Assembly (NCBI GenBank): GCA_013397845.1
Contig: VZTG01005276.1
Coordinates: 204 to 64,203 of the forward strand
DNA from: Melanocharis versteri
Lineage: Eukaryota > Chordata > Aves > Passeriformes > Melanocharitidae
Direction of reading: 5' to 3'
DNA length: 64,000 nt
A model generated the notes under the pieces. That model saw only the letters and a list, made by a program, of their open reading frames with translations. It was not told where the DNA came from and ran no database searches. Below are positions 36,301 to 45,117 of this stretch, in pieces. A program made the position numbers and the translations under genes. Within the stretch, counting starts at the first letter, position 1. The number at the start of each line of letters is the position of its first letter.

Positions 36301-39043
36301 CTGACAAACTCTGTATTTACCTAAAACATGCGAGGGCTGTAGTAGGAAGAAATCCCAAATTCTACTGTGAGTAAAGAGTCCCTGGGAGCTGAGCAGGAGT
36401 TGACATGAGGAGCAGCACGTTTCAGCTGACCTCACCGGGAATGACTCAAAATACATTCAAGGAAGCATAATCTGCCATCATGGTCCAACACACTCCCCAG
36501 TCCCACTGGCACTCACAACCAGTTTGGGACAGGGAGCAGGGAACACGACTGGGTTCAAAGACTGATTAGAGGACCATAAATCTCTGTTTCTTGGAAGGGT
36601 TCGACAGGAATGTATTGGAGAATAAACTGCCCAAATAACAGAGAGTGGAGTTTGCCCTAAGCTTTTTGGAGAACTAAGGAAGTTACATTAATCATGTCCC
36701 TGAGAACTTCTAATTTTACCATATTTCTACTTGACAGTAGAATAGGAAATGTAGCAGAGAGTGGTAGAATTAAGAGTAAAAGAATTAAGAAATGTGCCAG
36801 CATCTCCTCCCTTCATAAATCACATAACACACTCTCTTTGGAGAAAAAAAACCCCAAACAACTGTTCATATGAATGATATTTTTCTCCAAAACTGTCTGA
36901 ATTTTGGCTTTGCTCTATGGCTAATTATTTCGCCATGAATTTATATACACTGACTTGAATTCCATGTTTTTCCATAACTTGGTGGACTGTTTAAACAGCA
37001 GGAGCTAAACATGTTGGGGAAGATAGGTCTCATTTTGCTTACTCCCTCTGATTTCAGCTGGGTGCATGAAGTGGAGATATCAAAGGCAATATATAAATTA
37101 AATACCTGTATACATTTTATAGATATAAAAACACTCCAAAGTAGTAGCTCACAAGTAGTCTGAGGCATGATCAATCTGAATAAACTAATAAATATCACTT
37201 TTACAATGAAGTACAACATAACCAAAAAAAAAAAAAAAAGAAAAAAAGGAAAAGAAAGCCAACCAGATTCCCACGATGGTAATTATTAAGCAGATTTTCC
37301 ACGACAGAGCTAGATGGGATCTTGCCTAAGGTAGGATTTCTTTTTGTCAATATGTAACAGAGCTTTATAATAATTAAAATATAGGAAGCATCTAGAATTC
37401 CCAAAGCAAGCAACTTAGATTTTTTTATCTCTATGAACCCATCAAAGCACAGGTTATCAGTTTTATTCCCAGCTCTTCTGCCCTCCAAGCGCTAAGGGAT
37501 CTTTGAATAAAAGGCCCTAAACATGCACAAACGACACACAGAACACCATGAATAGGTGTCTGAGCTCATTAGCCTGAAAAGTTCACTGAAAAGCTGAGAG
37601 AATGGCAGAAAATGCACCTCTCCCACCAAAGCATTGTGCAGGGGCTGAATATCTGAAAGCAGCACTAAGCCTGTGCGGAGGTGATTGGGTACATTTGTTT
37701 TGTTCCCGGAGCACAGTGTGTCAAACATTTCCTCTCCTACCTTGTGCTCAGCTCCTCCAGCAAACACTGAGCTGGGTGAGCCTCTACGTGCTGATCCAGC
37801 AGCAAGACCTCCGTGGGCAGATCCAGCCCCGGCTTACAGAGCTCTCAGCTCTCGTCGCTCCTATCACCCAGGAGATTTACGAGTCCCACAGAGCTACCAC
37901 ACCACCAGAAATTAAAAATAAAATATACAGGCATCAAATATGGCCATTTCTGAAGTAAGCATCCAGTCAGACACCGGGCATGTCACAACATTGACAGCCT
38001 AATTGTTATTTAAGTATAACAAGCCTGAATAATTTGCCAAAATTATTGACTCAGGTATTATTGTTTAAGGCGCCACGGTTATCGCACGATGCAGTGTTAC
38101 CACAACACAATAGCAGCGTTATGAAATGGGCACAGTTTATTCTTCCTTTCGTACAATTCTAATTGAGCTATGGAAAATCAACCAACGAGTTTATTTTGTG
38201 GTCAGTTAAACTTCATCGTAAACCACAGGGGTTACAACTAATCAATACAATTTATTCACTTCTTCTATCCTTAAAATTTAGAGATGAAAGGACACACTGA
38301 AGGAGCTGTTTATAACGAAGGAAAAGCATTTGCCAAGTAAGTACCAGAGCCTATATGATATACCTTACTAGTGTTATCCCAGGAACAAAAGGATGCAGCA
38401 AAGTAGCTGACAGAGATGCCGGATATAGAGGGAAATAGCTCACGTCAGTGCTATTGACTCAGCCACTGAATAAACTCATTCCCACAGCCACGCTCCTCCC
38501 CCTACCCCGCTGTATCCCCATCGGCGCTGCTCGGGTAAACTCCGTGTAACCACGCAACGAGCTCGGGCCGTTCCTCGGGGTACTCGGATCGCCCGCAGCC
38601 CCCTGCGAGGGGCGGCGGGTCGGGTCCCATCCGGCCGGGCGCAGCACTTTCGCAGCACCCGGAGCCCATTTTATCCACCCGCGGCCCCTCGGCTCTCCCA
38701 GCCGCTCCCCTGCCCGGGGCTGCGGGATCCCCCCGGTGCAAGACGGCCCATCCAGGACCCCGCCGCTGCGCCGCTGCCCCCTGCGATCGCCGCCGGGCCA
38801 TTTATACCCGCTACACCGCCGCCCATTGGCCCCCGGCGGCTCGCGCGGCGCGTCCTCCGCCAATGGCGGCCCGGAGCGGCGCGAGGGGGTCGCGGCCCTC
38901 ACGGCCCCTCCGGGCCCCCCACGCCATTCCCCGCCCGCGCCCCCGCGGCCGCACTCACTGTTGAGGCCGGGCTCGCCGTGCGTCCCGTCCGCCGGGGGGT
39001 TGTTGTTGTTGTTGTGCTGCGGCGGCTCCTGAGAACTGGACAT
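30278..39043 (-). CDS. BNIP3L: BNIP3L (NIX), mitophagy receptor; complete six-exon gene
   Basis: Tail-anchored outer mitochondrial membrane protein of the BNIP3 family. It binds LC3/GABARAP to remove mitochondria, for example in hypoxia and red-cell maturation. Six coding exons join in phase (85+187+73+104+150+49 bp = 216 codons including stop) into 215 residues, against 219 in human. Visible in order: an Asn-rich N-terminus (residues 11-15), the LC3-interacting motif WVEL at residues 31-34 preceded by two Ser, a Gly/Asn repeat, the conserved block from GGLEHVPSSSS to SSRGSSHCD, an acidic SEEE segment, the BH3-like region LKKSADWVSDW, and a C-terminal transmembrane helix with the SH and GLGIYIGK motifs, ending in PSASTY. 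All five introns are GT-AG. The start at 39043 is chosen by homology, but an in-frame upstream ATG exists at 39187. The gene lies about 5.8 kb downstream of PPP2R2A on the same strand, as in human. Confidence 0.97.
31494..31643 (-). CDS. BNIP3L: BNIP3L coding exon 5 (start of transmembrane anchor)
   Basis: 150 bp, acceptor TTCCAG|AG and donor TAGG|GTAAGT. Encodes [34 protein letters not shown], then FIPSLFISHVLALGL. The basic stretch precedes the hydrophobic tail anchor, and the SH of the helix interface is retained. Ile replaces the Leu remembered from human before SH. Confidence 0.96.
31704..31721. repeat. Poly-T run (18 T on the plus strand)
   Basis: Homopolymer within BNIP3L exon-intron sequence just below exon 5: the run lies at 31704-31721, outside the coding exon 31494-31643, in intron 4 on the transcript's upstream side. 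Confidence 0.85.
32432..32535 (-). CDS. BNIP3L: BNIP3L coding exon 4 (BH3-like region)
   Basis: 104 bp, acceptor TTTCAG|TCC and donor CCCAA|GTGAGT. Encodes SEEEAVEGEKELEVLKKSAD, then WVSDWSSRPENIPP and the first two bases of a Lys codon. LKKSADWVSDW is the BH3-like segment of NIX. Confidence 0.95.
33806..33878 (-). CDS. BNIP3L: BNIP3L coding exon 3
   Basis: 73 bp, acceptor CTTTAG|CCC and donor TCTCAG|GTATTT. Encodes PSPQDDGHITFDVEMHTSKD then SSSQ. The FDVEMHTS block is highly conserved in the family. D, H, T, K and S replace residues remembered as E, Q, M, R and H in human; all are mild substitutions. Confidence 0.94.
34377..34563 (-). CDS. BNIP3L: BNIP3L coding exon 2 (LC3-interacting motif and Gly/Asn repeat)
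   Basis: 187 bp, acceptor CCACAG|GT and donor ACAG|GTAAAG. It completes a split Ser and encodes SWVELQMNGNGNGNDNGNGK and onward to SSRGSSHCD. WVEL is the LIR core. Phosphorylation of the two Ser just before it (human Ser34/35) is reported to raise LC3 binding; both are kept here. The hexanucleotide-like GGCAAC repeat encodes a Gly/Asn run slightly longer than in human. Confidence 0.97.
34564..38958 (-). other. BNIP3L: BNIP3L intron 1
   Basis: About 4.4 kb, GT-AG. The first 450 bases are CpG island with a TATA/CCAAT arrangement around 38800-38865. The rest is AT-rich, with a 16-base poly-A run on the plus strand at 37224-37239. TGACTCAGC (an AP-1/antioxidant-type core) occurs at about 38455-38463. 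No coding exon or CR1 copy recognised. Confidence 0.7.
37224..37239. repeat. Poly-A run (16 A)
   Basis: Homopolymer in BNIP3L intron 1 followed by further A-rich sequence. It reads as poly-T in the transcript. Confidence 0.85.
38959..39043 (-). CDS. BNIP3L: BNIP3L coding exon 1
   Basis: Encodes residues 1-28, from MSSSQEPPQH through five Asn (AAC repeats) to HGEPGLN, and ends in phase 1 at donor A|GTGAGT. The start codon context is GCCGCCGCCATGT: good at -3 but lacking G at +4. The N-terminus differs from the human MSSHLVEPPPPLHNNNNN type but keeps the poly-Asn tract and the GLN end before the WVEL exon. The exon is embedded in a CpG island. Confidence 0.93.
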
Positions 39044-39145
39044 GGCGGCGGCGGCGCGGCGGAGGCGACTAAGGAGCCGCTGGAGCAACAACAACAAACC
39101 CGGACTCCGTTCCGAGCCCGACCGCCCCGCCCCGCCCCCCCGCGT

Positions 39146-39156
39146 TGCGCAGGCGC
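39146..39156. promoter_or_regulatory. BNIP3L: NRF1-type site TGCGCAGGCGC
   Basis: Near-consensus nuclear respiratory factor 1 element in the CpG-island promoter, about 105 bases upstream of the BNIP3L start codon. NRF1 controls many mitochondrial genes, which fits a mitophagy receptor. Confidence 0.5.
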
Positions 39157-39206
39157 GGCGCGCGCCGCTCCCGCCCTCCGCCTCCATGGCGCGACCCGCG
39201 CCCGCG

Positions 39207-39221
39207 CACGTCCCGCGCGTG
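39207..39221. promoter_or_regulatory. BNIP3L: Paired hypoxia-response cores
   Basis: ACGTG (minus strand, 39211-39207) and GCGTG (plus strand, 39217-39221), five bases apart and 165-180 bases upstream of the start codon. BNIP3L is a known HIF-1 target. RCGTG is short and frequent in CpG islands, so this is suggestive only. Confidence 0.4.
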
Positions 39222-39267
39222 CGCAGGGCGGGCGCTGGGGGGGACGGGGACTCCGGGAGAGGGGATG

Positions 39268-39410
39268 GCAGAGCCAGTCGATTTGGGAAAGCCCTCCCAG
39301 ACCGTTGAGTCCGACCGGTGACCGATCCCCACCTTGTCCCTAGCCCAGAGCTCTGAGTGNNNAGCTGTGCAGCGCCACAGGGTCCCCCTGAGCCTCCTTT
39401 TCATCTTGTT
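39268..39410 (-). mobile_element. Degraded CR1 3' fragment beside the BNIP3L promoter (interrupted by N)
   Basis: On the minus strand it reads AGAGCTCTGGGCTAGGGACA, AGGTGGGG, then GGGAGGGCTTTCCCAAATCG, matching the CTCTGGGCTGGGGACAAGG and CTTTTCCAACC end of the 23.4-kb copy. Past the NNN (39360-39362), CCCCCTGAGCCTCCTTTTC (plus strand) resembles a more 5' CR1 portion. Confidence 0.7.
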
Positions 39411-40663
39411 AACTTCATTCTGTTTTGACATCACTTCAACTTTAAGGTTTATTTGGAGGCTTACACTCTTTTTGGTGGAATTTTGTGCCTTCAGTCTCAT
39501 CTCTCTCACGTGTATATCTATACTTCCAAGCATTTTGCTTCCCAAAAACTGTAAAGGAGCATTTTGCACCATAAAGTCCTCCCATCAACAGCCACGAGAG
39601 TATAAATTGTGTTTTTTTCATTACTGTACTCACTGTAGGAGTTCAGTAACAGCAACACCATCAGAGTGAAGCCACGCAGACACAACTCCAGTAGTATTCT
39701 TCGTGTTCTCCCCGTTACAAATGTGAAGAAATCACTTAATCTCTGTGTCAGAACTATTTTAAGCTAGAGAAAAAGCTTGTATGCACAAGTGTCACAATCA
39801 TCACGTACTAGAATACCTGTTTTAAATATTATTTGTCTTCTGTTCATCTACACTAATGTTGGATGTTTGAAATCCACCTTTTGTAACACCAACACCAATT
39901 TGACTGCAGGCCCTGCATGACTGTACCAAATATGTAACCCTGTGGAAAATCTGGATGTCTCCGGGATAGCATTGGGAGAGAACTAGCTACATTAATAGTA
40001 AAAATAAAGTGGTAATTTAATTAATTTGATAAAACATCTGTTTACAGATGGAGGGGCTGCAGAAACTTTTGAGATTGGAGTCAGAACAATGAGCTACTTA
40101 CGATTTTGAATAGAAAACCCACCCAGGTAACCCAATCCCACTTTGCAACCCTCAAATCACAGGCTAACATGAGCATTTGTCACCACCCTCATCCAGGAAG
40201 CATTTGCCACAACACTTGTGGCATGAATATTTATCAGCCAAGTGGGACTATTAAAATTTCTGAGTCAGAAATAAATTGATCAAGATTATAGAGTGAGTCA
40301 ATGCAGAGCCAGAAATAACATTCACAAGGCCTGACTTTCAGCCCTGCGCTTGAACCACTACACAAGTTCCTTTGAATGATGTAATTAATGTCTGTAATTT
40401 GAATCCTGGGATGGAAAATGCTATGACAATGGCAGGGTTGGAGGGGCACAAACCCACATGTTAATAGAAGGGAAACAATGGCCATAAATTCCTAGGAAAA
40501 GCTTTTTGTACTGGAGTGCAATACAAAGGTTTTTCTTCTAGGGAAAAAAAAAAAGCCTTTAAGTCAATTGAAATCAAACAAGTAACTAGACCTGTGCCAA
40601 GATAATCCCATTGGTTTATCTCATGGTTCCAAGGTGTTCTAAATATTTGAAACAAGTAAAGAA
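39411..40663. other. Intergenic between PPP2R2A and BNIP3L, proximal part
   Basis: Apart from the MIR-like remnant at 40262-40376, nothing is recognised; AT-rich unique sequence. Confidence 0.45.
40262..40376 (+). repeat. MIR-type SINE remnant
   Basis: GAGTGAGTCAATGCAGAGCC, then GGCCTGACTTTCAGCCCTGC and GCTTGAACCACTACACAAG match the 3' half of MIR (agtaagtggcagagccagg, cctgactccagagccc, gctcttaaccactac). The clearest ancient SINE in the window. Confidence 0.6.
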
Positions 40664-40822
40664 GGAAAGCTGTGTCTGCCCCTGGATCCCTGGAAGTGTC
40701 CAAGGCCAGGTTGGACTGGACTTGGAGCAACCTGGCACAGTGGAAGGTGTCCCTGCCCATGGCAGGAGGTGGCACTGGATGGGATTTAAGGTCCCTTCCA
40801 ACCCAAAACATTCCATGATTCT
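40664..40822 (+). mobile_element. CR1 LINE 3' fragment
   Basis: TGTGTCTGCCCCTGGATCCC, TGGAAGTGTCCAAGGCCAGG, GGTGTCCCTGCCCATGGCAG, ending GGTCCCTTCCAACCCAAAAC then ATTCCATGATTCT, the CR1 terminal repeat. Confidence 0.93.
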
Positions 40823-43800
40823 CAAGTCTAAAACATGCCATGATTACTTTTATTTTCTGTGTTTAGTATTTCTGTTCCCCAAAGCTGAAAAAGAGCCATT
40901 TCCTGAGCTGGACACACCCAGCATCCTCCCAGCACAAGGGCTCTTTGCCCTGCGCACCTCGGCTGAACTCTTTGTACTGCAATAATCCACCCTGTAAACA
41001 TTTTTATAGTGTTTCATATTTAGCAACAACTGATCATTGTTGATTCTGGAGGTGACTTCGAGGGACAGTGACCAGACCTCACCGTGACCCCTCGCGTTAC
41101 GAAGCCTCCACCTCTTCACAGTAACGTTTTGCCTCCTGGTGGAGAGCCCTGGCTCAGAAAAGCATTATTAAAACCAGCCAGGGCTGTTTTCCTGTTTGCA
41201 AAGGTTGAGATGGTTAAAATTGGAGGGTAAAATTCACTGTGTAGAGAAACTGAATTCACAGTTTTTATTCTCTCAGCTGTGAAACAAACACTTGTTTTAT
41301 TCCACCGCTCATCTTTACAAGCCCAAACCAGGTTAAACAAGATGTTTGCTGCAGGCGAACAAACAGCTCCAGACACCCACATCCATTACACAGCAGCCTC
41401 ACTCCCAGCACACCTCGATCCAAGACACCAGTCCTTCCCTTTACAACAGCCAATTCCATGGGAAAGGGCAAAAGGAGCCACCTTTTATTCAATAAAAGGA
41501 GTGTTTGATGTGAGCCGGGATCTTTTACACCTCTACAGCCCAAGGGGAAGAGCAGAAGAGCAGCACACATGAAATTGCTTCCCAGCTCTGCTGTGCCTAA
41601 GAAGATGACAATAACAATTTCTATTAAAATATTGGTATTCCATCATCCATAGCCCCACCCCAGGAGGGGAAAACCCACAGGTTTCTGCTTGTCAGCACTT
41701 AGTTTTTTCCAATCAGGCTGATAATAAAAGGATCTGTAGTTAAGCAATAAATGATCCTGTCCTCCCTGAACAGAGCAGTAGGGGAGCTGGTGCTGCTGCA
41801 TATCCAGCGTGTTTTCCAGGCGGCAGCCACGTCCTAGCAGGGAAGTGACAAAGGACTTGAGGCACAGGGCTCTCCTGCACCTCGGCATTTTGTCAGCTGG
41901 ATAAACACCTCACCCTGAACAGTAACTGGTGGCAGGAGTGACACTGCAGTTGTCACATTGCAGATATGAACCACGTAAGTGGTGATTAGTGGCATTTCAG
42001 TACCATCAGTGGCTTCAGGACAAGAGTGCAGGGAAGAGAATGTCTTCCCCGTGTTTAGTCTGGCATTCAGGGACTGGGAATTGCAGATTTGCACTGGTTT
42101 TACCGGGTACTGAGGAGGCTGCATGACTGGAGCAGCTGAAGGCAGTGATCAGCACTGTCTTGCCTGGGACAGGAACGGGGACACTGTTCCCCAGGCATGG
42201 GGAAGAGACCACTCATTCAAAAATACCTGCAAATGCAGAAAAGGGGAGGGGCAGGAAAGAGCATAAAAAGCATCCTGACAAAGTGTATTCTCTGCATACT
42301 TTTATTAATAAAATATACGATTTACAGCATGTTTCAGTGGACAGTGTGCTTAGAGAATTCTCTAATGGATAGTGTGACAGCACAGGCAGAAGCTCAGTTT
42401 GTTGAGGACCAGTTAAACCTCAGATGAGATCTCAAGGATCACCGTTACCAACAAACCCAAACCCTTTTCCAAGGCAAGCTTTAACCCATCCCAGCAGGCC
42501 CAGCTGTGGTCCAAGAGGAAGCTGTACTGGAGTATTGCTCTAGGTGACTGCACCCGGTCGTTCTGTGCCGTCTTCACGTGCTCAGCTCCAGGTGGGGCTG
42601 TGTGGCACAGGAACAGCAGCCTCAATGTCATGGCCCTCACCTTCCCAATCCAGCATCGTTAAACCTACACCTTCACAAAACATGATTTTACCAGCTCACA
42701 GCAAAAGTATCTCATCACCTCTGTGCCCTCACAGTAAGAAAAAGAATAAACCTTGGCCCTGGAAACAGCTGTACATCTGATTAACGTTACTCAACAAGTT
42801 GCTTCTTAAACTGTTGGCAAGTCTGGCTGCTGGAGTAAAATTAGTCACATGCCACTAAGCAGGAGTAGGGCCCACTCGTTTATTCACCCACTGGAAAACA
42901 GCTGCTGTCCCTGGGGCAGTTCATTTGTTTTACAAGGCTAACAGGTGAAAAAAAAAGGTAAAATCCTTACAAAGGCTCATGGTTGGGCATGCATGGTACA
43001 AGACAAATACTGTATTTAAGAGAACTGGATTAATAAATATTAGAATTTTTACATTTTCAAACCACTGCACAAGGACTTAAAAAAACTGAAGAGGGATTGT
43101 AAGAATAGTCTTGTTAACAACCTCTAACCCAGCCAAAATTTTACAGCAGAAATAGTATCTCAGTTGATCAAATCACAACATCATTTTAATAACTACCTCT
43201 AAGCCACAGAAATAATTAAATAGAGGTAATTCAAAAGTGAAAATCCTCCCAGGCAAGGTAAATTCACCATGACTTCAAACTTCACTGAACATTTCTGTGA
43301 AGAAAGAGCAAAACCTAAAAGCACATTTAGCAAAAGTATCTGGAAGTAAAAACTCATGAGCCTTATAAAGCATCAATATCTAGTTCATCTTTGGATAAGC
43401 CTTATGTGCTGAAGAGTTGAAATCTCTCACATCACTATCAACACTTATTTCATGCAGCTTCTGTACTCCATGTGTTTGGCTCCTTGCACCAGTGAACATT
43501 TCTGTAAGTGCAGGAACTTTGCAAAGCTAAAAGCCAGAGGAAAACACTTGCGTGGTTAAAACTACATTTCCAGGTAGCAATAAATACAGAAAATAGAGCA
43601 GCAGAATGCAGTGCAGTTATTAGCTATGGAACCATGGTGCTGGTACTACAGAACACCACAAAAGAGCTCAGACAACTTCTCACAAAGCCACAGGGGACTT
43701 GGTGCTCTAAACAAGGCATTAAAGGTATTTTATCCTAAAACAAGGCATTGAAGAAACCAGGATGAAACTAAGCATTAAGAGATCAGTCCCATAAAATGGA

Positions 43801-44039
43801 ATTTTAAACCTTAAGAATCTATTCCCATTCTGATCAAAGCAACAGGTTAAAAAGAAGAACATTCAAGGACATGGGAAATGACTGCTCAGATCAAAACCTG
43901 ACAGCAGTTGTGCTGAGATGGAAGTGGTCACACACTGGCGGGTGCTCAGGTTACTCAGGAGTGAATGCAGGTACCTGTGAAATCCCACCCCTCTTAATTC
44001 CCATGAAAAATAATTAATACTGGTTAAAATCATTACAAA
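40823..44039. other. Intergenic between BNIP3L and PPP2R2A, distal part
   Basis: No supported coding exon. Possible distal PPP2R2A 3' UTR cannot be excluded (minus-strand AATAAA near 42300). No CR1 recognised in this stretch. Confidence 0.45.
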
Positions 44040-44837
44040 AAACATTATTTTATTTCCATGCATCTAAGGTAAAACAGAGTATTTGTATAAAGAGGTAGAT
44101 TAAAAAAAAAAAGAAAACAGATTCTCCATTCTTTGTCACTTTTATTCAGTAGTTTGTTTGTTTTTTTCCTTATTTTTTCTTTTTTTTTGGTGCCAGACAT
44201 GGCAAGGAGTGATTACAGTCAACTGTTTAATAAAACATTTGTTGCAACACAGACCCCCTTTACCACTGACCCCAAACGGACCCATTTTATGTGCTTTATT
44301 TTGTGTTTTTTTTTTTTTCCATACACCACCACCGAGGCAAGGTGGAGGGGGACGAAGGGGGACGGGGGAGTCCAGGAGGCCAGAAGGAGGAGGAATGCTA
44401 CAAGCCACAGCAAGAATGAGCTGTATTTAATAAAAAAAAGGGGCCACGAATGATACAGTAATGAGGTTACACAATTAAATCCCATAGCATGATTGAAGGC
44501 TTTCCCTGTGTCTGACGTCATCACAATGGAAGGCATAAAAAGTGGAGTAAACCGATGTTGAGACAGTCCAGTCTAGTCCATTAGGCAAGATGGTGCAAGT
44601 AGTCATTTAAATTAAAAAGTGCCCTATCCTCACCTAAATGGCTAGCAGGCATGGAGACAACAGAGCCACAGAGCCTTCTCCATGGAGCTATAAAAGTGTG
44701 TTGTCATATGGCACATTTTTAAACACTGGAAAGGGGTGCCATAACAGACCTCTCACTCGCTTTCGTTACAGGTACAAATGCTAGATTCAACTATTTCAAC
44801 TATGCAGGAAGTGACTCTTCAGTTAGGAATGCCAACC
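44040..44837 (-). other. PPP2R2A: PPP2R2A 3' UTR (end uncertain)
   Basis: Non-coding sequence directly after the stop codon. Candidate minus-strand polyadenylation signals are AATAAA at 44300-44295, 44146-44141 and 44054-44049, with ATTAAA variants near 44431 and 44229. The true cleavage site, and whether a longer UTR reaches toward 42.3 kb (another AATAAA near 42300), cannot be decided here. Confidence 0.55.
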
Positions 44838-45117
44838 CTAATTCATCTTGTCTTGAAATATATACAAGTTGTTTGTGGTAGCTACGGCAATGATGTTCTC
44901 CTTGGGGTGCCAGGCTGTGTGCAGGATCTTCTTGTTGAAGTCTAAGCTGTCGACACTGATCTCGTCCTTCTTTCTCTTGCCGCTGGCACACACCTTCCGT
45001 GGCTTCAGCACTGTGCGGGGTTTGTTGTTCTCCCGGGATGCCTCCAAGGTGATGTCTCGCTTTGTGTTTCTGTCAAACATCCTGAAGAAGTTGTTGTAAG
45101 ATCCGGTCATGACAATG
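44838..45117 (-). CDS. PPP2R2A: PPP2R2A last coding exon (exon 10)
   Basis: 280 bp, acceptor GTGCAG|C to stop TAG at 44840-44838. Encodes residues 356-447, IVMTGSYNNFFRMFDRNTKR onward to a C-terminus ending NNLYIFQDKMN. Human is remembered as SVVM and DKVN at the two positions that differ. Confidence 0.97.

Larger units (their letters stand above)
38500..39300 (-). promoter_or_regulatory. BNIP3L: BNIP3L CpG island and promoter region
   Basis: Very GC- and CpG-rich block covering exon 1, the 5' UTR and early intron 1, in sharp contrast to AT-rich flanks. Upstream of the start codon (higher coordinates) are GC-box runs at about 39122-39140, an NRF1-type TGCGCAGGCGC at 39146-39156, a second partial TGCGCAGG near 39220, and two hypoxia-response cores (ACGTG on the minus strand at 39211-39207 and GCGTG on the plus strand at 39217-39221). 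No TATA box is seen upstream of the start codon, as is usual for CpG-island promoters. The exact transcription start is unknown. Confidence 0.75.

Noticed and set aside
38736..39343. Plus-strand open frames across the BNIP3L CpG island
   Set aside because: Antisense shadows of exon 1 and GC-rich flanks; no homology.
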